The notes beneath the pieces are model-generated. The model saw nothing but the letters and a program-made list of their open reading frames with translations, was not told where the DNA came from and ran no database searches. DNA of 29,891 bases from TWA4 sp051879215. GTDB lineage: Bacteria; Bacillota; Clostridia; Lachnospirales; Lachnospiraceae. The position numbers were made by a program, and so were the translations under genes. Positions 23,160 to 29,891 of this stretch are shown one piece after another (position 1 is the first letter of the stretch; each line of letters begins with the position of its first letter). The DNA is taken from assembly GCA_051879215.1 (NCBI GenBank), contig JBJELP010000242.1, positions 1 through 29,891 on the forward strand, given 5' to 3'.

Positions 23160-24047
23160 TTATACCTTTTCCTGAATATTTCTTCCCATAATACCGGTGG
23201 GTTTTACAAGAAGAACAATAATCAGAACAGCAAATACAATCGCATCGGATAACTGCTGCGAAATATATGCCTTACTCAGAATCTCAATGACACCAAGAAG
23301 AATTCCCCCGATAAATGCACCGGGAATGGAACCGATACCGCCGAATACAGCTGCCACAAAGGCTTTGATACCGGGCATTGCACCTGTATAGGGGGTCAGT
23401 GACGGATATGCGGAGCAAAGCAGCACACCGGCAATTGCCGCAAGACCGGAACCGATTGCGAAAGTAAGTGCAATGGTACCATTGACATTTACACCCATCA
23501 GCTGTGCGGCACCTTTATCTTCCGATACGGCAAGCATGGCCTGTCCTGCCTTTGTCTTGTTAATGAAAGTCATCAGACTGACCATAATAATGATGCAGAC
23601 CACGATGGTTACAATCGTAATGCCGGAAATTTTAAGTTTTCCGTCCATAAGTGAAATACCGCCCCATGTAACGACCGATGTAAAGGATTTGGTATTTGCA
23701 CCGAAGATCAGCAGTGCCACATTCTGCAGGAAGTAGCTGACGCCAATCGCAGTAATCAGTACCGCCAGTGAAGAAGACGCCTGACGCAGGGGTTTATATG
23801 CAATACGTTCAATGAGCATACCCAGCAGTGTACATACCACAATGGATACCAGCACTGCCAGCAGCGGATTCATCCCCATGGTACTTGCAATCGTATAAAC
23901 GGTAAATGCACCAACCATGATAACGTCACCATGGGCAAAGTTCAGCATCTTGGCAATACCGTAGACCATCGTATAGCCCAATGCTATGATTGCATATACA
24001 CTGCCCAGGCTGACACCGCTCAACAGGTAGTTAATAAAGCTTATCAT
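23160..24047 (-). CDS. livH: Branched-chain amino acid ABC transporter permease LivH
   Basis: Integral membrane subunit, 295 residues, with about eight hydrophobic segments. It has the conserved N-terminal LGYTMVYGIAKMLNFAHGD, the EAA-like loop AGQAMLAVSEDKGAAQLMGVN, and FGGIGSIPGAFIGG near the end. AGGAGGAG precedes ATG 24047. It is the first of four tightly packed genes livH-M-G-F and is separated from livJ by a 270-base intergenic region with hairpins. Confidence 0.95.
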   Translation of the reverse strand: MISFINYLLSGVSLGSVYAIIALGYTMVYGIAKMLNFAHGDVIMVGAFTVYTIASTMGMNPLLAVLVSIVVCTLLGMLIERIAYKPLRQASSSLAVLITAIGVSYFLQNVALLIFGANTKSFTSVVTWGGISLMDGKLKISGITIVTIVVCIIIMVSLMTFINKTKAGQAMLAVSEDKGAAQLMGVNVNGTIALTFAIGSGLAAIAGVLLCSAYPSLTPYTGAMPGIKAFVAAVFGGIGSIPGAFIGGILLGVIEILSKAYISQQLSDAIVFAVLIIVLLVKPTGIMGRNIQEKV

Positions 24048-24064
24048 ATTGTTCTCCTCCTTAA

Positions 24065-24176
24065 AGGGTTTTATCTCAACCGGGAAGATACCGTTTCCGA
24101 TCTATGCTGCAGCACCCCGCTGCAGAAGAACGTTTCCGTTTCTTCGCAGTCTGCTTCTCAGCTGAGATAAAACCCT
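24065..24176 (-). promoter_or_regulatory. Structured RNA element before livH, unclassified
   Basis: A 14-bp perfect inverted repeat (AGGGTTTTATCTCA and TGAGATAAAACCCT) closes a 112-base element whose 3' arm ends directly before the livH ribosome binding site. Inside, in order on the minus strand, are a GAAG..CTTC stem with a bulged A, AACG/CGTT and a GAAA loop; a perfect CTGCAGC-GGGGT-GCTGCAG hairpin; and an AGAT/ATCT stem with inner CG-GAAA-CG. It does not match T-box or other riboswitch motifs I know. A riboswitch-like leader, an intercistronic stabiliser or a MITE-like insert are all possible. Confidence 0.6.
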
Positions 24177-24210
24177 GCTGATTGCCAGATTTGGGAACCC
24201 GGTTTTTTCA

Positions 24211-24241
24211 GAATCCATCTGCACAGTCTGCAGGTGGATCC
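24211..24241 (-). other. Hairpin in the livJ-livH intergenic region
   Basis: GGATCCACCTGCA, a 5-base loop, then TGCAGATGGATTC: 12 of 13 positions pair, counting one G-T. It lies between the livJ hairpin and the livH leader element. No T tract follows, so it is not a simple terminator. Confidence 0.5.
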
Positions 24242-24253
24242 ACACTGTAATAA

Positions 24254-24297
24254 TACAGCAAAGAGAGGGCAATCTTCGGTTGCCCTCTCTGGCTGTA
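24254..24297 (-). terminator. Intercistronic hairpin or attenuator after livJ
   Basis: Long stem: TACAGC / GCTGTA outside and AGAGAGGGCAA / TTGCCCTCTCT inside, around a 7-base loop. It starts 21 bases after the livJ stop. It is followed by TTGCTGTATTATTAC, only partly T-rich. Such hairpins after solute-binding-protein genes often stop most transcripts, so livJ would be made in excess over the permease genes. Confidence 0.7.
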
Positions 24298-24317
24298 TCA
24301 ATTATGTAAATATCTGA

Positions 24318-25526
24318 TTATTCAACGGATGTATAAGCACCATTTTTGATAATCATAGCCTTGGGAGCTTTGGATACTTCACCTTCTGCATTCCATGTCA
24401 TACCGTTTTCATCAGAAGTCAGACCGGTTACAGTGATTTCTGTGATTGCACCAACGAGACCTTCGCAGATAGCTGAAATATCATCTTCGGGAGTCAGGTT
24501 TGCCTTTTCGATGGCTGCTTTCAGTGTATACATTGCATCGTAAGCATCTGCTGCAAACTGATTGGGAACTTCGTCGCTGCACTTTTCCTTGTAAGCAGTT
24601 ACAAACTTAACAGTTGCATCATCGGTTGCATCTGCTACGAAAGGTGTTAACAGATATACACCTTCTGCCAGAGATGTATCGAAGTTTTCAACACCAAGGA
24701 TACCATCCATACCGTCTACACCGAAAACAACCGGTTTGTAATCCATAGCTGCAGCCTGAGTCAGCACCAGAGAGATTTCCTGATAGTAGAAAGGCAGGAA
24801 TAACAGTTCAGCGCCTGCGTCCTTAGCCTGCTGAAGCTGTACAGAGAAGTCAGTCTTGTTATCCTGTGTGAAAGCACCTTCTGCAACGATTTCAAAAGGC
24901 TGATTTGCTGCTTCTGCCTTAAATGTGCTGTAAACACCGGAAGAATATACGTCAGAGCTGTCATAGATAGCAGCTACTTTTGTAATATCCTTCAGATTCT
25001 GACCGATGTACTGAGCAGATGCAAGACCCTGGTTGGGGTCTGTGAAGCAGATCTGGAATACATTGGGCTTATCCTTGATAACATCTACAGAAGAAGCAGA
25101 AGGAGTCAGCATGAACATGCTGTCGTTAACAGCTTCTGCACTGACTGCTGTGGAGGGACCGGATGTTACGGTACCCATCAGTATCTGCATACCCCAGTCT
25201 TTTAATGAGTTGTATGCATTAACAGACTTTTCAGGATCGTGTTCATCGTCTTCAAACTTGAACTCTACCTTATAACCGTTAATACCACCTGCTGCATTGA
25301 TTTCATCTACTGCAATTTCTGCTGCATTCTTAACACCCAAACCATACTGAGCTGCACCGCCTGTTGTAGGTCCGATACCACCAATCTTGAATACTGCATC
25401 TGAGCTGGTATTGTTTTCAGCTCCGCCTGATTCCTGCTTGGAAGAATTGCTGCCGCCGCAGGCTGCCATGGAAAGAACCATAGTACCTGCCAGCATAAGG
25501 CTTAATACCTTAGCTAACTTTTTCAT
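24318..25526 (-). CDS. livJ: Branched-chain amino acid ABC transporter substrate-binding lipoprotein
   Basis: Extracellular binding protein, 402 residues. It has a lipoprotein signal (MKKLAKVLSLMLAGTMVLSM then lipobox MAAC with Cys 23), a short Ser/Gly/Asn linker, and a type I periplasmic-binding domain starting FKIGGIGPTTGGAAQYG with INAAGGINGYKVEF, as in Liv/Leu binding proteins. The ribosome binding site is AAGGAGG. It is first in the liv operon with its own promoter. The exact amino acid cannot be read from sequence; leucine, isoleucine and valine are the family norm. Confidence 0.93.
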   Translation of the reverse strand: MKKLAKVLSLMLAGTMVLSMAACGGSNSSKQESGGAENNTSSDAVFKIGGIGPTTGGAAQYGLGVKNAAEIAVDEINAAGGINGYKVEFKFEDDEHDPEKSVNAYNSLKDWGMQILMGTVTSGPSTAVSAEAVNDSMFMLTPSASSVDVIKDKPNVFQICFTDPNQGLASAQYIGQNLKDITKVAAIYDSSDVYSSGVYSTFKAEAANQPFEIVAEGAFTQDNKTDFSVQLQQAKDAGAELLFLPFYYQEISLVLTQAAAMDYKPVVFGVDGMDGILGVENFDTSLAEGVYLLTPFVADATDDATVKFVTAYKEKCSDEVPNQFAADAYDAMYTLKAAIEKANLTPEDDISAICEGLVGAITEITVTGLTSDENGMTWNAEGEVSKAPKAMIIKNGAYTSVE

Positions 25527-25635
25527 AATTTACATCCTCCTTTTCATATATATGATCTGCTGTTTTCAATCTCTGACTGAATCAGCAGATATCATCTCTG
25601 CAATACTGAAAAGTATTACTATTATACTCTTTCAA

Positions 25636-25664
25636 AGTTTACTCTCTGCTTTTTTTCTTGTCAA
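25636..25664 (-). promoter_or_regulatory. liv operon promoter
   Basis: On the minus strand: -35 TTGACA (25659-25664), 17 bases, -10 TAAACT (25636-25641), about 105 bases before livJ. A second -10-like TATAAT follows 12 bases downstream without a good -35. A short AATACT/AGTATT hairpin is in the leader. Confidence 0.75.
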
Positions 25665-25673
25665 TACGAAATT

Positions 25674-25693
25674 AAAAAAACCGCCTGTTTTTT
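25674..25693 (-). terminator. Probable terminator of the Crp/Fnr-type gene
   Basis: AAAAAAC, short loop, GTTTTTTT. The stem is A/T only apart from one pair, so it is weak, but it lies 60 bases after the gene and directly before the liv promoter. Confidence 0.45.
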
Positions 25694-25752
25694 ACACTTC
25701 TCACGACCATGGATTCTTACCCTTCAGATCATCCGCTGTCTGTACAGAAACA

Positions 25753-26418
25753 TTACTTCGTCTTCAGATGAAACTGATTTCTTTCGTATTCCACCAGTCC
25801 CTCATCTTTCATTTTGGCCAGTTCCTTTGACAAAGCACTTCGATCTACCGCAAGATAATCTGCCATCTGCTGTCTTGTAAACGGAATGGTAAAATAACTG
25901 CTTCCGTGTCTGCGGGATTCCTCCGAAAGATAGGAAAGTACTTTTTCTCTTATGGTTCGTCTGGACGTATGCTGTATTTTTTCTGTCAGCTGAAGATTTT
26001 TCCGTGCAATGGAAAAAACCAGATTTTCAATCATCTGATGATGGAAGACACAGGAATTTTTACAGACGCTCATGGTTTTTCTGAGATTAATAAGCAGTAT
26101 CCTGCAGTCTGTTTCCGCAACTATGCTGATCTGCAGTTTTTCATTGCCGAGACAGGAGTACACTTCACCGAACATATTGCCTTCATGCAGCACCGAAATG
26201 ATGTTGCGATTTCCCCAGAAATCATCCTGCTGCAGATGTACATTACCTTTCAGAATGATACCTGCTTCCGGCATGATATCGCCTTCCCGATAGATATATT
26301 CGCCCTTTCTATAGGATACTTCTCGTGCATTCAGACAATCCAGCATGGCAGATATCTCTGACTGAGAAATCCCATTGAACAATCCTGTCTGATACAACAT
26401 TCTGAAATCCACTTCCAT
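25753..26418 (-). CDS. Crp/Fnr family transcriptional regulator
   Basis: A 221-residue regulator. Residues about 15-120 form a cyclic-nucleotide-binding-like beta barrel (EYIYREGDIMPEAGIILKG, NMFGEVYSCLG); residues about 145-215 form a Crp-type winged helix with FTRQQMADYLAVDRSALSKELAKMKDEG. The N terminus lacks the cysteine cluster of FNR, so an iron-sulfur oxygen sensor is unlikely, and the ligand is unknown. The start is ATG 26418, with AGGTGG 5-6 bases upstream; the longer GTG 26427 frame starts within it. It lies just upstream of the liv promoter on the same strand and could control that operon. Confidence 0.9.
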   Translation of the reverse strand: MEVDFRMLYQTGLFNGISQSEISAMLDCLNAREVSYRKGEYIYREGDIMPEAGIILKGNVHLQQDDFWGNRNIISVLHEGNMFGEVYSCLGNEKLQISIVAETDCRILLINLRKTMSVCKNSCVFHHQMIENLVFSIARKNLQLTEKIQHTSRRTIREKVLSYLSEESRRHGSSYFTIPFTRQQMADYLAVDRSALSKELAKMKDEGLVEYERNQFHLKTK

Positions 26419-26469
26419 TTGTGCCACCTTTGATGCCCTTCCTGCATTTCTGCGGTTTTTACAACTGCT

Positions 26470-26498
26470 ATTATACTGGAATCGGCCGAAAACCTCAA
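26470..26498 (-). promoter_or_regulatory. Promoter of the Crp/Fnr-type gene
   Basis: On the minus strand: -35 TTGAGG (26493-26498), 17 bases, -10 TATAAT (26470-26475), about 45 bases before the start codon. Confidence 0.7.
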
Positions 26499-26513
26499 TG
26501 CAATCTTTTTATG

Positions 26514-26541
26514 AAAAAAAGACAGACACCTCAGGTGTCTG
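26514..26541 (-). terminator. Terminator overlapping the C39-like gene stop
   Basis: On the minus strand: CAGACACC-TGA-GGTGTCTG then TC and seven T. The loop is the TGA stop codon of the peptidase gene itself, so coding end and terminator share the same bases. Confidence 0.92.
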
Positions 26542-27427
26542 CCTCTGACATTGCCCATATATGCCGGATCTGTCCTTCCAGTCTGTCATATTTCCATCTG
26601 GCAGAACTGTTGCTGATGCTGTTGGGATCATTGATTTCGAACCATCCGTCTTCGTAACCATAAATTACAATAAAATGGCCGACATCTGTGAAATCTCCCT
26701 TTTTAACAGAACAGATCAGCATGCAGCCTTCTTCAAGCTTCTGTATCATTTTTTCTTCATCGACACCGATTTCCGATGCACGAAGTCCGTAATGTTTACA
26801 ACCGTCACTCATCAGTGCCCAGGCAGTTCCCTGATTTTCCAGATAGTAATGGTTATCTGTTGCAAATCGGGCCACTTCTGCCGGTGTGACATCCAGATCA
26901 TCAACCAGTCCGTTTATTACCATTGCCAGACAGGTTGGTCCGCATCCGGAAAGAGCTATCATGCTTTTTCCATAGGGCATCGCCCCCCAACGGTTGTCCC
27001 ATTGCAGAAGAAGGGGGTGGGGATCTGATTTTTCGTTTTCCGTCAGTTTTTCCTGCAGTGCTGCCTGTTCCGGATCCGTCCCTTTTCCGGTCAGTTCCGG
27101 ATAATGATAAACAAAATCCACGGTTTCCACATTTCTTTCCATCAGATCCAGCAGTTCTTCGGGAAATAACTCCCGATTATTCTCAATATACCGGATCTGT
27201 TCTGAGCTGTTCAGCAGACTCTGCTGTTTTTCCATCGCCAGAACTTCCTGCATACTTTCATTGGAAGTCGATACACTCCCAATGGTAATATTTCCTGAAA
27301 AGTAATCGGCAGATGCGATCTGTCGGCTTTCTGAAATTCCGAAGACTGCTTCCACCAGTAACACTGCACCCAGCAAGATCATGCCAATGCATACAGCAAT
27401 CATGCTGTTTCTCACTTTACGATTCAC
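26531..27427 (-). CDS. Membrane-anchored C39-like cysteine peptidase
   Basis: A 298-residue protein with an N-terminal uncleaved-looking membrane segment (about 8-30), a variable extracellular stalk and a C-terminal papain-like C39_2-type domain. The likely active site is visible: Gln 142 (LLQWDNRWG), Cys 162 (SGCGPTCLA), His 251 (VGHFIVIYG) and Asp 267 (EINDPN). The start is GTG 27427, with GGAGG 7 bases upstream; the longest frame begins at a TTG before that site. It is not attached to an ABC exporter, so it is probably not a bacteriocin-leader peptidase. It lies downstream of the VanR/VanS-like pair. Substrate unknown. Confidence 0.85.
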   Translation of the reverse strand: MNRKVRNSMIAVCIGMILLGAVLLVEAVFGISESRQIASADYFSGNITIGSVSTSNESMQEVLAMEKQQSLLNSSEQIRYIENNRELFPEELLDLMERNVETVDFVYHYPELTGKGTDPEQAALQEKLTENEKSDPHPLLLQWDNRWGAMPYGKSMIALSGCGPTCLAMVINGLVDDLDVTPAEVARFATDNHYYLENQGTAWALMSDGCKHYGLRASEIGVDEEKMIQKLEEGCMLICSVKKGDFTDVGHFIVIYGYEDGWFEINDPNSISNSSARWKYDRLEGQIRHIWAMSEADT

Positions 27428-27467
27428 AATTAATCCTCCACTTTTCAAACAGGTAAAACCTATTCTA

Positions 27468-27498
27468 TTATTTCCTTTATTTTATTTCCATTATTTCC
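27468..27498. repeat. Three copies of TTATTTCC before the C39-like gene
   Basis: TTATTTCC at 27468-27475, 27482-27489 and 27491-27498 (GGAAATAA on the coding strand), within an A/T-rich region just before the gene. They could be part of a promoter or a regulator site. No clear -35/-10 pair was seen. Confidence 0.4.
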
Positions 27499-27570
27499 TT
27501 TTTTTCTGATTTTATTCTGTTACTGCTCAGAAACAAACCGTGTTTGAGAGGATGGCTCTGAACAGAAACC

Positions 27571-28743
27571 TTATTCTGAAGTCTGCGGCAGCTCCACATC
27601 AAAGATAATCTTCTGATTTATACTGGAAGCATGGATACTGCCTCCATGCTGTTCCACAATTTCCTTTGCAATTGCAAGACCCAGACCTGCACCGCCGCTT
27701 CCCGACCCTCTGGATGAATCCAGCCTGAAAAACTGTTCGAACAGTCTGTTCAATTTTTCTTCCGGTATTGTATTTCCGTGATTCATAAACTGCAGATGGA
27801 CTTTTTCATCTTCCAATTCCACCTGAATCACTATTTCTGTTTCGGGATAACTGTAATTTACCGCATTTCGCAGCAGATTGTCAAATACCCGCTGCATTTT
27901 ATCACCATCGCAGCAAATATAGATATCCTTTTCCGCCTCCAGTCTGCAGGTCAGTTTTTTTTCCGCCAGCATGGGACTGAACTCATGGAGCAGCTGCTGA
28001 AGAAGCCTTGTCAGATTAATGGTGCTGTACTCCAGAACGATCTGTGTCAGATTGAATCGTGTTATTTCAAAAAATTCATTGATCAGATCCTCCAGCCGTT
28101 CTGCCTTTGAAAGGGCGATCCCCAGATATTTCTGCTGAAGTTCCGGAGAAATTTCCTTTTCCTCTGCTAGAAGAGACAGATAACCGATTATGGAAGTCAG
28201 CGGCGTCTTCAGGTCATGGGCCAGATAAACCACCAGATCATTTTTTCTCTGCTCGGCTTCTTTTGCTGCTCTGGCATTGTTCCGGACTTCCAGCTTTACA
28301 TTATTAAACTGTGTTTCGATTTCTTTAAAGTCCGACGGAAGTATGATCAGTTCCTGCTGCTCATCTGCAATCTTCTGAGCAGCTGAAAGGGCATAATCCA
28401 GATAATGCACAGACTGCCGGAATGCTCTGAAAATAATGGCCATACATCCCATGGCATACAGAAACGCAGGAATACGGTATCTCCATTGATCCAGAAAGTG
28501 AAGCAGGTAGTAGTAAGGATTTGTTTCCTGCCAGAAATGCTGCTGCAGAATATTTTTCATCTGAAGAATCAGAAAAAGAAGCAGGATACAGATGCCGGTA
28601 TAGATTTTCAGAGTCCGGATTGTCCGTTTCCATATTTTTTCCACCACCGGATTGGAAAACTCTCCTGAATCCAGTATACCCAGATCCTGAAACCGATACC
28701 GGATTCTGAGCAAAAGAACTTTTATCTTCTGTATCAGATTCAT
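27571..28743 (-). CDS. VanS-like sensor histidine kinase
   Basis: A 390-residue membrane kinase. Two transmembrane segments (about 46-62 and 91-107) flank a short extracellular loop. A linker helix leads to the H box VVYLAHDLKTPLTS (His 176), then the N box NLLRNAVNYS, a G1-like stretch and GGAGLGLAIAKEIVEQHGG. The dimerisation and ATPase parts closely follow the VanS pattern (AHD-KTPLTSIIGYLSLL, FEITRFN, FFRLDSSRG). The start has AGGAG 6 bases upstream, 12 bases after the response regulator stop. No D-Ala-D-Lac ligase or vanHAX genes are present, so resistance cannot be claimed. The signal is unknown. Confidence 0.92.
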   Translation of the reverse strand: MNLIQKIKVLLLRIRYRFQDLGILDSGEFSNPVVEKIWKRTIRTLKIYTGICILLLFLILQMKNILQQHFWQETNPYYYLLHFLDQWRYRIPAFLYAMGCMAIIFRAFRQSVHYLDYALSAAQKIADEQQELIILPSDFKEIETQFNNVKLEVRNNARAAKEAEQRKNDLVVYLAHDLKTPLTSIIGYLSLLAEEKEISPELQQKYLGIALSKAERLEDLINEFFEITRFNLTQIVLEYSTINLTRLLQQLLHEFSPMLAEKKLTCRLEAEKDIYICCDGDKMQRVFDNLLRNAVNYSYPETEIVIQVELEDEKVHLQFMNHGNTIPEEKLNRLFEQFFRLDSSRGSGSGGAGLGLAIAKEIVEQHGGSIHASSINQKIIFDVELPQTSE

Positions 28744-28755
28744 GGCATACTCCTG

Positions 28756-29454
28756 TTATTCAATCTGATAACCGACACCCCAGACGGTTTTGATATAACG
28801 GGGTTTTCGTGCCGGCTCCTGAAGCTTTTCTCTTAATCGTCCAATATGAGTCATTACCGTGTTGTTATTGTCCAGAAATTTCTCGCCCCAAACCGATTCA
28901 AACAATTCTTCTGACGAAACCACCATCCCCCTATGCTCACACAGATACCAGAGAATATTAAACTCGATGGGAGTCAGGGCAATATTTCTGTCAAAAAGAC
29001 TGCATTTATGGGTTTTATTATTAATCACAAGTCCGCGAATGCTGTATTCCTGCGGACCTTCTCCGGAAATACTGTCCACAGCATTATATTGGGTATAACG
29101 GCGAAGCTGGGTTCTGACCCTTGCCAGAACTTCCATGGATTTAAATGGCTTTGTGATATAGTCGTCTGCTCCCAGTGTAAGCCCCATGATCACATCCTCA
29201 TCCCTTACCTTTGCAGTCAGCATAATGATGGGAAACAGATATTTTTCACGAAGTTTCTGACAAAGTTGAAATCCGTCTGCATCCGGAAGCATAACATCCA
29301 GAAGCAGAAGATCCGGTATGACTGTTTTCAGCTGATTCAGAAAATCTGTTCCGTTATAAAACTTATAAACCTGGTATCCGTCATTCATCAGATAAACTTC
29401 CAGCAGATCTGCTATCTCTCTCTCATCATCCACGATCATAATGGTTTCTTTCAT
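28756..29454 (-). CDS. VanR-like OmpR-family response regulator
   Basis: A 232-residue regulator. The receiver domain (1 to about 118) has the acidic pair DDE (9-11), phospho-acceptor Asp 53 (LLLLDVMLP), Thr 80 and Lys 102 (YITKPFKS). The winged-helix DNA-binding domain (about 130-232) ends RYIKTVWGVGYQIE. The overall wording is close to VanR. The start is ATG 29454, preceded by GAGGGGG at 5 bases; the longest frame begins at 29478. The kinase gene follows. No clear promoter was found in the 325-base gap to ridA on this strand. Confidence 0.93.
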   Translation of the reverse strand: MKETIMIVDDEREIADLLEVYLMNDGYQVYKFYNGTDFLNQLKTVIPDLLLLDVMLPDADGFQLCQKLREKYLFPIIMLTAKVRDEDVIMGLTLGADDYITKPFKSMEVLARVRTQLRRYTQYNAVDSISGEGPQEYSIRGLVINNKTHKCSLFDRNIALTPIEFNILWYLCEHRGMVVSSEELFESVWGEKFLDNNNTVMTHIGRLREKLQEPARKPRYIKTVWGVGYQIE

Positions 29455-29778
29455 GATTGCCCCCTCATTCGTATCCATAATACGGGGCCGAACTAACCCC
29501 TCTAAAATTTAGATTCACAGGCTCTTCCGCAAGTTTGCACTTAAATAAAACGTTAGATTTTCTTTAGAAAAAAGTTTCATTTGCATGATTTTTTTTAAAT
29601 ACATCTTAAAAAATGAATAAGAATTCATTGAGTATGTTCTTTTCAGATCATATAATAATGTCAGATTCCTGACACGTTTGATACCGGTTTCCATTTCAAT
29701 CAACGCTTGCTGAGCCCGAACACCGGATTCGATTTGTGAAGCAAGCATTATCCTGTTAAAAAAGAAAAGGAGATTATC
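29455..29778. other. Divergent intergenic region between the response regulator and ridA
   Basis: A/T-rich region with the ridA promoter and a probable unrecognised promoter for the VanRS-like pair. A small GGGG/CCCC hairpin (about 29494-29510) lies 40 bases before the regulator. In the ridA leader GCTTGC/GCAAGC (29705-29746) forms a stem with CGAA/TTCG pairing inside. The 77-codon frame at 29515-29748 on the minus strand has no ribosome binding site or recognisable domain and overlaps the promoter, so it was not called. Confidence 0.5.
29628..29656 (+). promoter_or_regulatory. ridA promoter
   Basis: -35 TTGAGT (29628-29633), 17 bases, -10 TATAAT (29651-29656). It implies a leader of about 115 bases. 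Confidence 0.7.
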
Positions 29779-29891
29779 ATGAAAAAATATTTACACACAG
29801 AACAGGCACCTGCAGCAATCGGCCCCTACTCACAGGCAGTAAAAGCCGGAAATTTCATCTTTGTATCCGGTCAGATCCCTATTGATCCCTC
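29779..29891 (+). CDS. ridA: RidA family enamine/imine deaminase, 5' end only
   Basis: Hydrolyses reactive enamine/imine intermediates, for example those released by threonine dehydratase. Only the first 37 codons are in the window. They read MKKYLHTEQAPAAIGPYSQA, then VKAGNFIFVSGQIPIDP, which are the two conserved N-terminal strands of the family. The ATG at 29779 has AAGGAG 6 bases upstream. The gene continues past the right edge. Confidence 0.92.
   Translation, partial: MKKYLHTEQAPAAIGPYSQAVKAGNFIFVSGQIPIDP

Noticed and set aside
24065..24317. T-box or known amino acid riboswitch before livH
   Set aside because: The T-box antiterminator motif (AGGGTGGNACCGCG) is absent and no terminator/antiterminator pair with a T run precedes livH.
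27571..29454. Vancomycin resistance locus
   Set aside because: Only regulator and sensor homologues are present; no vanH, vanA/B/D-type ligase, vanX or vanY is in the window.
29515..29748. 77-codon minus-strand frame before the response regulator
   Set aside because: No ribosome binding site or domain, and it covers the ridA promoter and leader.

Overview
This window looks like a chromosomal segment of an anaerobic Gram-positive Firmicute (Clostridia, most likely Lachnospiraceae). The evidence is the 16S rRNA 5' end, the consensus sigma-A promoters and AGGAGG ribosome binding sites, the ECF sigma/RsiV pair, the long-form HPF and the RibU-type ECF transporter component. Nearly every gene lies on the minus strand. 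The exceptions are hpf and the ridA fragment at the right edge. No phage, insertion sequence, transposase or CRISPR array was seen.

Layout, left to right: (1) 1-655, the start of an rRNA operon leaving the window to the left, preceded by two tRNA-Ser genes and three consensus promoters. (2) 656-1060, mostly non-coding, with a possible gene remnant and the ispD terminator. (3) 1061-5752, a core-metabolism cluster: ispD, tsaD, rnz and a small CxxC protein in one unit, then tsaE-tsaB-rimI. Together it supplies three t6A tRNA-modification proteins, tRNA 3' processing, protein N-acetylation and an isoprenoid step. (4) 5827-8775, ACT regulator, hom, ribU and a YcxB-like membrane protein from one promoter. 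(5) 8879-12819, secA then prfB; prfB needs a +1 frameshift at CTT TAA C. (6) 12692-13341, a 650-base divergent intergenic region with a cluster of DnaA boxes. (7) hpf with a strong terminator. (8) 13987-17765, an operon reading MBOAT acyltransferase, SGNH hydrolase lipoprotein, ECF sigma factor (SigV-like), RsiV-like anti-sigma. It sits behind an ECF-type promoter and looks like a self-regulated envelope O-acetylation and lysozyme-resistance module. (9) secreted SH3-NlpC/P60 hydrolase and trxB. (10) 20600-25664, a complete livJ-H-M-G-F branched-chain amino acid ABC transporter; a folded RNA element lies between livJ and livH. (11) a Crp/Fnr-type regulator, a membrane-anchored C39-like peptidase and a VanR/VanS-like two-component system without van ligase genes. 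(12) the 5' end of ridA.

The observations most worth checking are the UAA (not UGA) stop in the prfB frameshift site, the sigV-rsiV operon carrying a two-gene MBOAT/SGNH acylation system, the structured livJ-livH intergenic RNA closed by a 14-bp perfect stem, and the DnaA-box cluster between secA and hpf. Several start codons were moved inward from the longest reading frame because a Shine-Dalgarno sequence lies inside it; the entries say where.
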